A stretch of DNA of 27,899 bases, taken from the NCBI GenBank assembly GCA_947625365.1, contig CANQNZ010000005.1, forward strand, positions 1 to 27,899. Reading direction: 5' to 3'. The number at the start of each line of letters is the position of its first letter. The first letter of the stretch is position 1. A program made the translations under genes and the position numbers. Below the pieces are notes generated by a model. It had not been told where the DNA came from. It searched no databases and was given only the letters and a program-made list of their open reading frames with translations. Below, in pieces: positions 6,508-13,974 of this stretch. Origin of the DNA: an uncultured Bacilli bacterium (lineage in GTDB: Bacteria > Bacillota_I > Bacilli_A > RF39 > UBA660).

Positions 6508-7878
6508 ATGAATAATAAATTTGCCGAAAATTTAAAAAAGATAAGAAAGGAACAACACTTATCTCAAGAGCAGCTAGCTGATGAACTTGGAGTATCAAGA
6601 CAAGCTATTTCTAAATGGGAATCATCCGTAGCTTATCCAGAAATGGATAAAATAATTGCTTTATGTAATAAATTTGCTTTAAACATTGATGATTTATTAC
6701 ATAAAGATATTAACGAAGTAAAAGGGGAAGAGGAAAGGAAAAAAAGCTTAAATAGAGCAATAGATGATTTTTTAAACTTCATAACAGATACTATTAATTT
6801 ATTTAGTAATATGAATTTTAAAAGTAAAATAAAATGTTTAATAGAACAGGTAATTATTATAGGTATCTTATTTCTAATTTCTAGTGTAATATTTGGTTTG
6901 GGTGATTTTTTAATATATAATTTTTGGGGCTTTTTACCTAAAGTAATTAGATATTTTATCAGTAACTTTTTAGATACTATTTTAGTTTTATTCTGCGTAA
7001 TTTCTTCAATCATAATTTTAGTTCATGTCTTTAAAACGCGTTATTTAAATTATTATAAAAAATTAAAAAAAGATTTAAAAAGTGATGATGCAAATGGAGA
7101 AAATAAAACACAAGACAAATCGCAAATTTATCAAAAAGATAAAAAAATCATAATTAGAGACCCAAAACATAGTGAATATAATTTCATTAATAGCTTATTT
7201 AAATTCATAGTAATAATAATTAAATTCTTTGCTTTATGGTTAGCTTTATTTATTTGCATTATTTTAGTGTTCTTATTTATTGGCTTAATAATATCCTTTT
7301 TAGTTTATAAAACCGGTTTATTCTTTATAGGTTTATTGTTAGCCGCTACTTCTCTTATTATAATAACTGCAATATTTCTATTAATTATTCTAAATTTCAT
7401 ATTTAATAGGAAGAATTCTAAAAAGAAGATGATATGGACTTTTATCTTTGCTATCGCCGCATTAGGTTGTGCAGGAGGATTAATACTAATTGGTAGTTTA
7501 AAATTCGAAATTTTAGAAAATAATAATGCTATACTTAAAAACGAAGAAGTAGAGTTTGATATGCAAGATTATACTTTTATTGATACTTTTGGTAAAAATA
7601 TTAAATATGTAGAAGCAGATAATGAAAATATTAAGTTAAAAGCTAAGCTTAATAAGTATTGTGATTTAAAGTATAAGGTTCAAGGTAACCCTCACGGCAT
7701 TTTAATATGGTCTGATTGTAATAATCCAATAAAAATAATAAATCAATTTATTGATAATCTAAATAATAAAAAGATTATTTCCATAAATAATGATGTTCAA
7801 GATATTACCATCTATACCTCTAAAGAAAATATAACAAAGATAAAAAATAATGAAATGAATTATTTTAACAAATATTAA
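6508..7878 (+). CDS. Membrane-anchored XRE-family HTH protein
   Basis: 456 aa. Residues ~5-65 form a Cro/CI HTH (KIRKEQHLSQEQLADELGVS; RQAISKWES; typical of clostridial XRE regulators). A charged linker follows (66-110). Hydrophobic segments lie at about 113-137, 147-175, 232-267, 268-298 and 310-330. A ~125-residue C-terminal tail contains two Cys (res. ~383 and ~402) and no motif I can name; it is probably outside the cell, though topology is not certain. Between segments 2 and 3 is a ~55-residue charged loop. The layout suggests a one-component membrane sensor-regulator that binds DNA while anchored. No partner ABC transporter or efflux gene is adjacent. The start is set by AAAGGAGAT six bases upstream. 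Confidence 0.8.
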   Translation: MNNKFAENLKKIRKEQHLSQEQLADELGVSRQAISKWESSVAYPEMDKIIALCNKFALNIDDLLHKDINEVKGEEERKKSLNRAIDDFLNFITDTINLFSNMNFKSKIKCLIEQVIIIGILFLISSVIFGLGDFLIYNFWGFLPKVIRYFISNFLDTILVLFCVISSIIILVHVFKTRYLNYYKKLKKDLKSDDANGENKTQDKSQIYQKDKKIIIRDPKHSEYNFINSLFKFIVIIIKFFALWLALFICIILVFLFIGLIISFLVYKTGLFFIGLLLAATSLIIITAIFLLIILNFIFNRKNSKKKMIWTFIFAIAALGCAGGLILIGSLKFEILENNNAILKNEEVEFDMQDYTFIDTFGKNIKYVEADNENIKLKAKLNKYCDLKYKVQGNPHGILIWSDCNNPIKIINQFIDNLNNKKIISINNDVQDITIYTSKENITKIKNNEMNYFNKY

Positions 7879-7922
7879 AATAAAAGTAATATATCATTTC
7901 CAATAAACATCTTTAAAACTAA

Positions 7923-7931
7923 TGTTATAAT
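7923..7931 (+). promoter_or_regulatory. Extended -10 promoter element for the YjbR-like gene
   Basis: TGT-TATAAT (consensus -10 with TGn extension), 35 bases upstream of the ATG; no good -35 is seen. Confidence 0.5.
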
Positions 7932-7966
7932 AATTAATGAAATAATATATTTAAGGAAGTAATAAA

Positions 7967-8641
7967 ATGAATATTGAAGAAGAATTATTTAAAAATGCTA
8001 AACTTAACTTTAAAAATTTATCTAAATATGGTTTTAAAAAAGATAAAACTTTGTATAAATATTCAAAAAATATTATGAATGATACTTTTAGAGTAGATAT
8101 TGAGATAAATAATCAGAAAATCGTTAGGGGAAAAGTATATGATTTAGCTTTTGATGAAGAATATACTAATTTTAGAATTGAAAGCGCTTGCGGTTTTATA
8201 GAGCAGGTAAGAGAAGAATTTAAAAAAGTATTAATAGATATTCGAAATAATTGCTGTACAATAGAAGCCTTTAAATATCCGCAAACCAATAGAATAATTA
8301 AGGCAATACAAACTAAATATAAAGATAATCCAAGTTTTGAATGGGAAAAATTTCCTTTATTTGCAGTTTTTAAGAATAAAGATAGTCAAAAATGGTATGC
8401 CTTAATTATGAATATTGCCCAAAATAAGCTAGATAAAAAGTCTAGGGGAGAGGTAGAGGTTATTAATCTAAAATTAAAACCAGATGAAATAGAAGATTTA
8501 TTAAAACAAAAAGGTTTTTATCCCGCTTACCACATGAATAAGAAAAATTGGATTACAATTAAGCTAAATAATACTATTAAAGATGAAAAAATAATGAAAA
8601 TGATTGATGAGAGTTACGCATATACCATACCTAAAAACTAA
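7967..8641 (+). CDS. MmcQ/YjbR-family protein with an extra N-terminal domain
   Basis: 224 aa. The C-terminal half (res. ~100-220) has the YjbR/CyaY-like (MmcQ) pattern: SFEWEKFPLFAVFKN, KWYALIMNI, VEVINLKLKPDEIEDLLKQK, GFYPAYHMNKKNWITIKLN, then a final helix before YAYTIPK. Family members are small alpha/beta proteins, often annotated as DNA-binding, of uncertain role. The N-terminal ~95 residues (FKNLSKYGFKKDK... FRVDIEINNQ) form a separate module seen in longer Firmicutes members, as I recall. It has an AAGGAAG ribosome site, its own extended -10, and a strong terminator starting at its stop codon, so it is a single-gene transcript. Biological role unknown. Confidence 0.75.
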   Translation: MNIEEELFKNAKLNFKNLSKYGFKKDKTLYKYSKNIMNDTFRVDIEINNQKIVRGKVYDLAFDEEYTNFRIESACGFIEQVREEFKKVLIDIRNNCCTIEAFKYPQTNRIIKAIQTKYKDNPSFEWEKFPLFAVFKNKDSQKWYALIMNIAQNKLDKKSRGEVEVINLKLKPDEIEDLLKQKGFYPAYHMNKKNWITIKLNNTIKDEKIMKMIDESYAYTIPKN

Positions 8642-8667
8642 TCTTTTAATAAAGTATTAGTTTTTTT
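8635..8667 (+). terminator. Terminator of the YjbR-like gene
   Basis: Stem AAACTAAT/ATTAGTTT (8 bp) extended inward by CTTT/AAAG around a TAAT loop, followed by a seven-T run. Confidence 0.85.
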
Positions 8668-8697
8668 CATATGATTTAAAAAGGGGAGAGAAGGAAA

Positions 8698-9447
8698 GTG
8701 AAAATAATAATACCATTACTTATTTCATCTATTGCTGGTCTTTCTACTGTATTAGGTTCTTTAGTCATATTTTTTAAAATTAAAAAAGAAAATATAAACA
8801 AATTTATTACATTTTGCCTTGCATTTTCGCTAAGCGTTATGATAAGTATTTCTATAACCGATTTAATTCCCAGTTCAACGTTTGTTTTATATTCTAAGTA
8901 CAATCTATTTAAAAGTACATTAATCTGTCTTATTTCGTTTTTAATTGGGGTATTTTCTATAAATTTAATTAATAAAAAAATAAAAAAGCATAATGATAAT
9001 AATAATTTATATAAATTAGGCATATTAAGTATGCTTGCTTTAATGCTTCATAATTTACCTGAAGGAGTTGCAACATTTATGAGTGCTTATAAAGACGTTA
9101 GTTTAGGCATTTCATTAGGAATAGCTATTATGCTTCATAATATTCCTGAGGGCATATCTATTGCTGTACCTATTTATTATTCTACAGGCAGTTATAGTAA
9201 AGCAATTAAAAAGACATTAATTTCTGGTTTAGCTGAACCTTTAGGAGCAGTACTCGCATATATCTTTTTATCAAGATTTATAACTGATAGTTTAATTAGT
9301 ATAATTTTAATATTTGTAGCGGGTATAATGATAACGTTATCAATTAATGAATTATTACCAGAAGCGTTAAAATATAAAAAGAATAGGTATATTATATGGG
9401 GCCTTTTAGGAGGAATAGTTATAGTATTACTTACTCATATTCTTTAA
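8698..9447 (+). CDS. ZIP-family divalent metal (zinc) transporter
   Basis: 249 aa integral membrane protein with about eight hydrophobic segments. It carries the ZIP signature twice: HNLPEG at residues 118-123 and HNIPEG at 147-152, plus SGLAEPLGAVLAY (176-188), where Glu180 is also typical of the metal site. A short Asn/Asp/Lys loop (HNDNNN, 98-103) stands in for the His-rich loop between segments 3 and 4. Members (ZupT/GufA type) move Zn2+ and related metals into the cytoplasm; direction and specificity cannot be read here. The start is GTG at 8698 with GGGGAG nine bases upstream; no better ATG exists near the N-terminus. It is flanked by a terminator upstream and a convergent gene downstream, so it is probably monocistronic. 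Confidence 0.88.
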   Translation: MKIIIPLLISSIAGLSTVLGSLVIFFKIKKENINKFITFCLAFSLSVMISISITDLIPSSTFVLYSKYNLFKSTLICLISFLIGVFSINLINKKIKKHNDNNNLYKLGILSMLALMLHNLPEGVATFMSAYKDVSLGISLGIAIMLHNIPEGISIAVPIYYSTGSYSKAIKKTLISGLAEPLGAVLAYIFLSRFITDSLISIILIFVAGIMITLSINELLPEALKYKKNRYIIWGLLGGIVIVLLTHIL

Positions 9448-9531
9448 CAAAGTTTTTAAGTTTTTAATATCGGTTAACATAATATATATTATAGGAAGTT
9501 AGATATATTTATATATTTATATTAAAACAAT

Positions 9532-9554
9532 AAAAAAAGATTTATAATTAAACC
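9532..9554 (-). terminator. Terminator of the 9548 HTH gene
   Basis: On the minus strand a 6-bp stem GGTTTA/TAAATC (one G-T pair) with ATTA loop overlaps the stop codon and is followed by seven T. Confidence 0.6.
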
Positions 9555-10333
9555 TTTCTAGATTGAATTTCTGCTATCTTCTCTAAAACTTCTGCCGCAT
9601 TAGATTCATTAATTTCCGAATAATTTAATTCTTTTAATGCTTGAACTTTCATTGTATTTAATTGCTGAGTTCTACTTAAAGCTTCTTCTTTTTTATGCTC
9701 TATTTCTTGGACAAATCTCTTATGTGTTTCCATTATTCTACTACGTGAAGCTCCCCCATTGTTATATAATGTTAGGGCAGAGTACAATATTCCTTCAAAG
9801 ATAAATTGTTTATCTTCATTAAATTTATAATCGTCTGGATCAGTAAAACCAGTAGTTTTTGACATATAACCAAAGATATATTTAATCTCAGGAACATTAT
9901 CAATTGACTGTAACATATGATATAAATATAAAATCGCGTAATAATTCTGTTCGTGTTCAGCTTCACTTTCCGTATCAGTTAATTTTTCTTTAAGTAAATA
10001 GGCGATATCCGATAGGAGAGTCTGTTCTTCTTTTTTTAAACCTTTTAAATCAAAGAAATTTTCAAATTCTCCCCCACTTTTTAATCCCTTATTTAAGCGA
10101 CCTTCTACAGTCATTAAATAATCAGTATTAACTTTTATGTTGGCAATAGTACCTTCATCGCCATCTTCTATATCTAATAATTTAAATAATAATAATTTTT
10201 TTTCTTTTGGCCATTTATTTATACTATCTAATTCCAGATAATTATAAACCATCTGACGTGATACTCCTAAATATTTAGCTAATCTTACTTTAGAAATACC
10301 TAATTCTTGTAATAAATCTTTTAGTGCATTCAT
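9548..10333 (-). CDS. XRE-family HTH protein with a helical C-terminal region, highly promoted
   Basis: 261 aa. The first ~55 residues are an HTH (LGISKVRLAKYLGVSRQMVY). The remaining ~200 residues are mostly helical, with a Glu-rich middle (KLTDTESEAEHEQNYYAIL) and a C-terminal coiled-coil-like stretch (res. ~200-255, HKRFVQEIEHKKEEALSRTQ). I do not recognise this C-terminal family. The promoter is the best in the window (10379-10406), and an inverted repeat spans the predicted start point (10356-10375), suggesting abundant expression with autorepression. Downstream neighbour on the other strand is the ZIP transporter (convergent); upstream on the same strand are two unknown genes and mnmA, separated by a terminator. 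No membrane segment. Confidence 0.75.
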   Translation of the reverse strand: MNALKDLLQELGISKVRLAKYLGVSRQMVYNYLELDSINKWPKEKKLLLFKLLDIEDGDEGTIANIKVNTDYLMTVEGRLNKGLKSGGEFENFFDLKGLKKEEQTLLSDIAYLLKEKLTDTESEAEHEQNYYAILYLYHMLQSIDNVPEIKYIFGYMSKTTGFTDPDDYKFNEDKQFIFEGILYSALTLYNNGGASRSRIMETHKRFVQEIEHKKEEALSRTQQLNTMKVQALKELNYSEINESNAAEVLEKIAEIQSRKV

Positions 10334-10355
10334 TTTTCTATAACTTCCCTTCTCT

Positions 10356-10375
10356 ATTGTGTTTACCTTTACAAT
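10356..10375. promoter_or_regulatory. Candidate operator (inverted repeat) at the 9548-gene start point
   Basis: Perfect inverted repeat ATTGT-N10-ACAAT, centred just downstream of the -10 box at 10379-10384 and covering the expected start point. The inner bases contain a direct repeat GTAAAG/GTAAAC. Placement suits repression, possibly by the HTH product itself; inference only. Confidence 0.4.
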
Positions 10376-10378
10376 TTA

Positions 10379-10406
10379 ATTATATCACTTAACAGAAAAG
10401 TGTCAA
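10379..10406 (-). promoter_or_regulatory. Consensus sigma-A promoter of the 9548 HTH gene
   Basis: Minus strand: perfect TTGACA and perfect TATAAT spaced by 16 bases, with a TGA extension just before the -10. This is the only full-consensus promoter I found in the window. Confidence 0.85.
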
Positions 10407-10415
10407 CTAAAAAGT

Positions 10416-10448
10416 AAAAAAACATAGCGCTAATTATGGCTATGTTTT
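10416..10448 (-). terminator. Terminator of the mnmA transcript
   Basis: On the minus strand a 10-bp stem AAAACATAGC/GCTATGTTTT with a 10-nt loop is followed by a T-run. It overlaps the end of the 10430 gene. Confidence 0.85.
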
Positions 10449-10993
10449 AAATTATCTAATGTTTTTAATCGTTGATAGGCACTATCTTCTTGATTGCTTA
10501 CTTTAATATTATGTTCCCCTATTAATTTTAAAACTTCTTCTTTTAATTCTGGATTAATTTTAAAAATTTTCCCATTATTAAAATCAACTTCAATCTTTGG
10601 CCTAGCCTTAGTATAATTTTCCGCTTCTTTTACAGAAGTTAATTTACTTATGCCCGGTCCTAAAGTAGTCATTTCTTCTTTTTGATAAAAGATTTCAATT
10701 AAATAAGCTAATGTACTAACAACTAAAGTATTAAATACTTCCGCATGGCTCATGTTTGTTTCTGCACCATAATATAATTGTTTAAAATCTTCACTTAATA
10801 TTTTATAGGATATTTTGTAATTATTATCATCAACATCAATGTCTAAAACAAATGTTTCTTCGTTATCAGCATATATCCTATATTCTAAACCTTGAGTTAA
10901 AGAATATTCTAAAGATTTTTTCCACAAAGCTCCCGCTTCACATTCTTGTAATTCCGTACGACCTTTTTTCTTTTCAGTTTCTTCGATTTTCAT
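10430..10993 (-). CDS. Hypothetical protein, 187 aa, mnmA-linked
   Basis: I do not recognise this protein. It is acidic, soluble-looking, with a Glu/Lys-rich N-terminus (IEETEKKKGRTELQECEAG), a strand-rich centre (TFVLDIDVDDNNYKISYKIL) and a helical hydrophobic stretch (FNTLVVSTLAYLIEIFYQ, res. ~86-103) that is amphipathic rather than clearly transmembrane. The start is the ATG at 10993, with GGAGGG six bases upstream; the frame runs six codons further but without a better site. It follows the 11012 gene by 18 bases and precedes a strong terminator, so it is the last gene of mnmA-11012-10430. Both unknown products are of similar character (acidic, alpha/beta, no membrane anchor) and may act together. 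Confidence 0.7.
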   Translation of the reverse strand: MKIEETEKKKGRTELQECEAGALWKKSLEYSLTQGLEYRIYADNEETFVLDIDVDDNNYKISYKILSEDFKQLYYGAETNMSHAEVFNTLVVSTLAYLIEIFYQKEEMTTLGPGISKLTSVKEAENYTKARPKIEVDFNNGKIFKINPELKEEVLKLIGEHNIKVSNQEDSAYQRLKTLDNLKHSHN

Positions 10994-11011
10994 ATAAATC
11001 CCTCCTATCAA

Positions 11012-11743
11012 TTATTTTTGCGTACTAAAGACGGGCTTATTTTGCGCACTTAAAGCTTTAATCTTCTCCTTAGTTTCTTCATCAAAAACTTCATCTGCTA
11101 AATTAAATTTTAAATGACACTGTCTTAAATCAGCAATATGCGCAAAAAAGCTTTCTTGATTGGCTATAGAAATTCCATTACTATCTAGAGCAATAAACAT
11201 TCCTAATATATAAACATTAATATCAGCTGAATAAAAATTGGGCTCTTCATTATAAAAAAGTTCATATGCAGCAATTACTTTTTTATCTTCTAAAGTTAAA
11301 TCATTTATTAAAGTATTATTTACATAGTTAAAATCTTTTAATGCTTCATCTAGTTGCTGTTTTGGAAAACTTTCATAATAATTGCGTCCCAGTTGCAAAC
11401 CTATATTATAATTATCTACTGTAAATTTAAATATTTCTTTATCACTATTTTTCATAATCTTACTATAAGTAACTATTTTATCTAATGAAAAACTCATAAC
11501 CTCATAAACACTATTAGTATCTATGGCCACAGTAAAATCTGGCTTATAAACGCCAAATGCTGATTTTAATAAAGTAGTTAATTTGGTCATATATAGTAAA
11601 TTATCAGGATTATTAATAACCTGGTCTAAATAATTAATTCTTTTTTCTAAATCTATTTCATCTATATTTAAATTATCTTGCCCGAATATAGTTATTTTTA
11701 TTTTTTTATTATCCCCATAATAAATTTTATCTAATAAAAGCAT
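11012..11743 (-). CDS. Hypothetical protein, 243 aa, mnmA-linked
   Basis: I do not recognise this protein. It is Asn/Asp/Tyr-rich, without signal peptide or membrane segment. Possible structure: N-terminal strands (KIKITIFGQD), helices through residues ~30-65, a strand pair (PDFTVAIDTNSVYEVMSF) and a helical C-terminal half. There is one Cys (RQCHLKF). The ATG has a strong GGGAGG seven bases upstream and lies 25 bases after the mnmA stop; no terminator separates them, so it is cotranscribed with mnmA. Cotranscription alone does not prove a role in tRNA thiolation: neither this protein nor 10430 shows a cysteine desulfurase, TusA-like or rhodanese motif. Confidence 0.7.
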   Translation of the reverse strand: MLLLDKIYYGDNKKIKITIFGQDNLNIDEIDLEKRINYLDQVINNPDNLLYMTKLTTLLKSAFGVYKPDFTVAIDTNSVYEVMSFSLDKIVTYSKIMKNSDKEIFKFTVDNYNIGLQLGRNYYESFPKQQLDEALKDFNYVNNTLINDLTLEDKKVIAAYELFYNEEPNFYSADINVYILGMFIALDSNGISIANQESFFAHIADLRQCHLKFNLADEVFDEETKEKIKALSAQNKPVFSTQK

Positions 11744-11768
11744 TGTAAAACCTCCCTAAATCGTTTTA

Positions 11769-12875
11769 TCATAAATACCAAAGCTTCTCATTATTTTTAT
11801 AAACTTCTTTGATAATACCACTACCTAAACATTGCTCTCCTAGATAAAGAACGCAAGCTTGGCCAGGAGTTACCGCTTTAGCCATACCACTATAGGAAAC
11901 CATTGCCATATCATTTTCTAAATATTCAATCGCAACAGCATGGTCCTCTCCTCTATATCTAAACTTTGCGGTACAAAATGTAGGTGTTGTTGGTGAGATA
12001 AAATTAACATTTTCAATTAAACAAGCATCTGAATATAAATATTCATTATCTTCGCCAAAACAAACATATAAAATATTTTTTTCAACATCTTTTCCGCAGA
12101 CAAAATGTCTTTTATCATTACCGCTAATACCAACATTACGTCTTTGTCCTATGGTATAATTCATTAAGCCCGTATGTTTACCAATCACTTCTTTAGTTTC
12201 AACATCTACAATATCACCTGGATTAGGTTTTAAATAATTAGAAATAAATTCTTGATAATGTCTTTCCCCAATAAAACAAATTCCAGTCGAGTCTTTTTTA
12301 TGAGCAGTTGTAATATTAATCTCCTCGGCAATCTTACGTACTTCTGGTTTAGTAAGTCCCCCGATAGGAAATAAAACATCTTTTAGTTGATTTGGCGTAA
12401 GCTGAGCTAGAAAATAACTTTGGTCTTTATTTTGGTCTATTCCTCTTAAAAGGCGATTACCATATGTTCGTGCATAGTGCCCGGTCGCAATATAATCTGC
12501 TCCTAATTTGCGAGCTTCTTTTATAAAAACATCAAATTTAATATATTTATTACACATTAAATCTGGATTAGGGGTTCTTCCTTTTTTTAATTCTTCTAAA
12601 AAGTAAGAAAATACATTATCCCAATACTCTTTAATAAAATCTACCCGATGTAACGGAATATTTAATTCTTCACAAACTTTCTTAGCATCATTATAATCTT
12701 GTTCCTGCGGACAAATATCATTATTTAAATTAGGATTACCCAAATTATCATTATTTAAAGTACTATCCCAGTTACGCATAAATAAACCAATTACTTCATA
12801 ACCTTCTTTTTGCAGCAAATAGGCAGCAACAGATGAGTCAACTCCCCCACTCATTCCAACTACAACTTTTTTCAT
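11769..12875 (-). CDS. mnmA: tRNA-specific 2-thiouridylase MnmA
   Basis: 368 aa, standard length. MnmA adenylates and thiolates U34 of tRNA Lys, Glu and Gln in the cytoplasm, with sulfur from a cysteine desulfurase. The PP-loop SGGVDSS is at residues 9-15, GLFMRNWD at ~30-37, the first catalytic Cys108 in NPDLMCNKYIKF, GHYART at ~132-137, DQSYFLAQL at ~151-159, and the second Cys200 in STGICFIGER. The beta-barrel C-terminal domain has YTIGQRRNVGI. The start is the ATG at 12875, with GGTGAG four bases before; an in-frame GTG at 12884 lies in that ribosome site. It heads a three-gene transcript with two unknown genes. Confidence 0.95.
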   Translation of the reverse strand: MKKVVVGMSGGVDSSVAAYLLQKEGYEVIGLFMRNWDSTLNNDNLGNPNLNNDICPQEQDYNDAKKVCEELNIPLHRVDFIKEYWDNVFSYFLEELKKGRTPNPDLMCNKYIKFDVFIKEARKLGADYIATGHYARTYGNRLLRGIDQNKDQSYFLAQLTPNQLKDVLFPIGGLTKPEVRKIAEEINITTAHKKDSTGICFIGERHYQEFISNYLKPNPGDIVDVETKEVIGKHTGLMNYTIGQRRNVGISGNDKRHFVCGKDVEKNILYVCFGEDNEYLYSDACLIENVNFISPTTPTFCTAKFRYRGEDHAVAIEYLENDMAMVSYSGMAKAVTPGQACVLYLGEQCLGSGIIKEVYKNNEKLWYL

Positions 12876-12900
12876 TTGTCTCACCCACTAACTTGCTAAA

Positions 12901-12909
12901 ATTATACCA
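12901..12909 (-). promoter_or_regulatory. Extended -10 promoter element for mnmA
   Basis: Minus strand TGG-TATAAT, consensus -10 with a TGn extension, about 25 bases upstream of the mnmA ATG. No convincing -35. Confidence 0.55.
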
Positions 12910-12943
12910 AATAGTTTAGAAAAAATAAAGGTACTAAGGCATT

Positions 12944-13885
12944 TTAAAAAGGTTTTAAAGCTAAAATATTAGGATTATCTTCGCCCAAATTATTAAGATT
13001 AAGATTTACGTTTTTTAAATTAAGATTTATAGTTAGTTTTCTGAGTTCTTTAAAAATATCATTAATAACCGTTAGATGAAAAGAATTAAATTCTACCTCA
13101 TTTAATAAATAGGAAATAATATCATAAGTTTCTTTTATATAATTTTCTTGAAATTGGCAGTCTTGCGCTCTAATTAAATCTTTAACATTGGCAAGACGGT
13201 CACATAGTTTTACAAACATAGCACCAATGCTCATATCTAACATTTTTGCTTGTAAATATTTTGTTTTACCTAATAAATTAATTTTAGTTTCATCATTTGT
13301 AAGTTCTAAAACCATGCTAACTGCAAAAGAAGGAAAATTTTTCTTTAGCATTTCAATACTTGTATTACTCATTTCTAAAACATCATGTAATACGCAACTA
13401 ACAAATATATCATTAATATCTTGTAAATCTTTTAAAGTCTGCATATTAAATAATTCTATATAGGAATATGCCAATTTTAAAACTGTTAAAGGGTGGTTTA
13501 TATAAGGAGTTATACCATCTTTTCTAAATTGTCCTGCATGAATATCTTTAGCAAAATCAATTGCTCTTTTTAAATCATTAGTAAAATATAAATTAGATAT
13601 GCCATATTCATTTTCTGCAACTTTCTTTGGCTTTTTATTATAGGCTACACGTTCATTTAATTGGTCTAAGATGCTTATATTATAATTATATATTTCCATA
13701 ATTCTATCCATGTTGCCATAACGACTTTTATCATTAATAACCTCATCAATATCATCATTAATATGAACATACTGCGGATAATCAGTATAATCCCATGTAT
13801 CACACCAAATTATTACATGCGAATAACCTTTTCCCATTCCCCATAAAACAGCTTTAGCTATTTCAGCTTTACTCATCGCCGTCAT
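12944..13885 (-). CDS. HD-domain protein related to the (p)ppGpp hydrolase domain of SpoT/Rel
   Basis: 313 aa. Residues ~100-245 match the RSH/MESH1-type HD domain: HAGQFRKDG (His116), YINHPLTV (His131), CVLHDVLEMSNTS (His167-Asp168, Glu171) and FVKLCDRLANVKDL (Asp229). The metal-binding His/His-Asp/Asp set is therefore complete. The ED pair that drives ppGpp hydrolysis in RelSeq and MESH1 (HDxxED) reads EM here, so activity may be reduced or altered. No synthetase domain, TGS or ACT follows. The N-terminal ~90 residues (VLWGMGKGYSHVIIWCDTWD) are an extra domain I do not recognise. The ATG has AGAGGTG five bases upstream. It is divergent from a LysR gene (13975) across an 89-base, very AT-rich gap, so control by that regulator is plausible. 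Confidence 0.75.
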   Translation of the reverse strand: MTAMSKAEIAKAVLWGMGKGYSHVIIWCDTWDYTDYPQYVHINDDIDEVINDKSRYGNMDRIMEIYNYNISILDQLNERVAYNKKPKKVAENEYGISNLYFTNDLKRAIDFAKDIHAGQFRKDGITPYINHPLTVLKLAYSYIELFNMQTLKDLQDINDIFVSCVLHDVLEMSNTSIEMLKKNFPSFAVSMVLELTNDETKINLLGKTKYLQAKMLDMSIGAMFVKLCDRLANVKDLIRAQDCQFQENYIKETYDIISYLLNEVEFNSFHLTVINDIFKELRKLTINLNLKNVNLNLNNLGEDNPNILALKPF

Positions 13886-13974
13886 TTAAACACCTCTTTC
13901 TAATTGCAGTATATAATAATTTTTAATATAATAAAAATATATATTATTTATATTTATTATAACTGGAGGTTATG

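Noticed and set aside
6633..7013. Minus-strand open frame within the HTH-membrane gene
   Set aside because: Shadow of the plus-strand gene; low-complexity Ile/Lys/Leu translation and no ribosome site.
7866..7890. Hairpin TATTTTAA/TTAAAATA after the 6508 gene as a terminator
   Set aside because: The stem is all A/T and no T-run follows on the plus strand.
8676..9023. Minus-strand open frame opposite the ZIP transporter
   Set aside because: Antisense of a clear ZIP gene; hydrophobicity is mirrored from it.
13188..13463. Plus-strand open frame opposite the HD gene
   Set aside because: Shadow of a conserved HD domain; no ribosome site.
13886..13974. Specific LysR binding site between the HD and LysR genes
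   Set aside because: The gap is almost pure A/T; many loose palindromes exist and none stands out.
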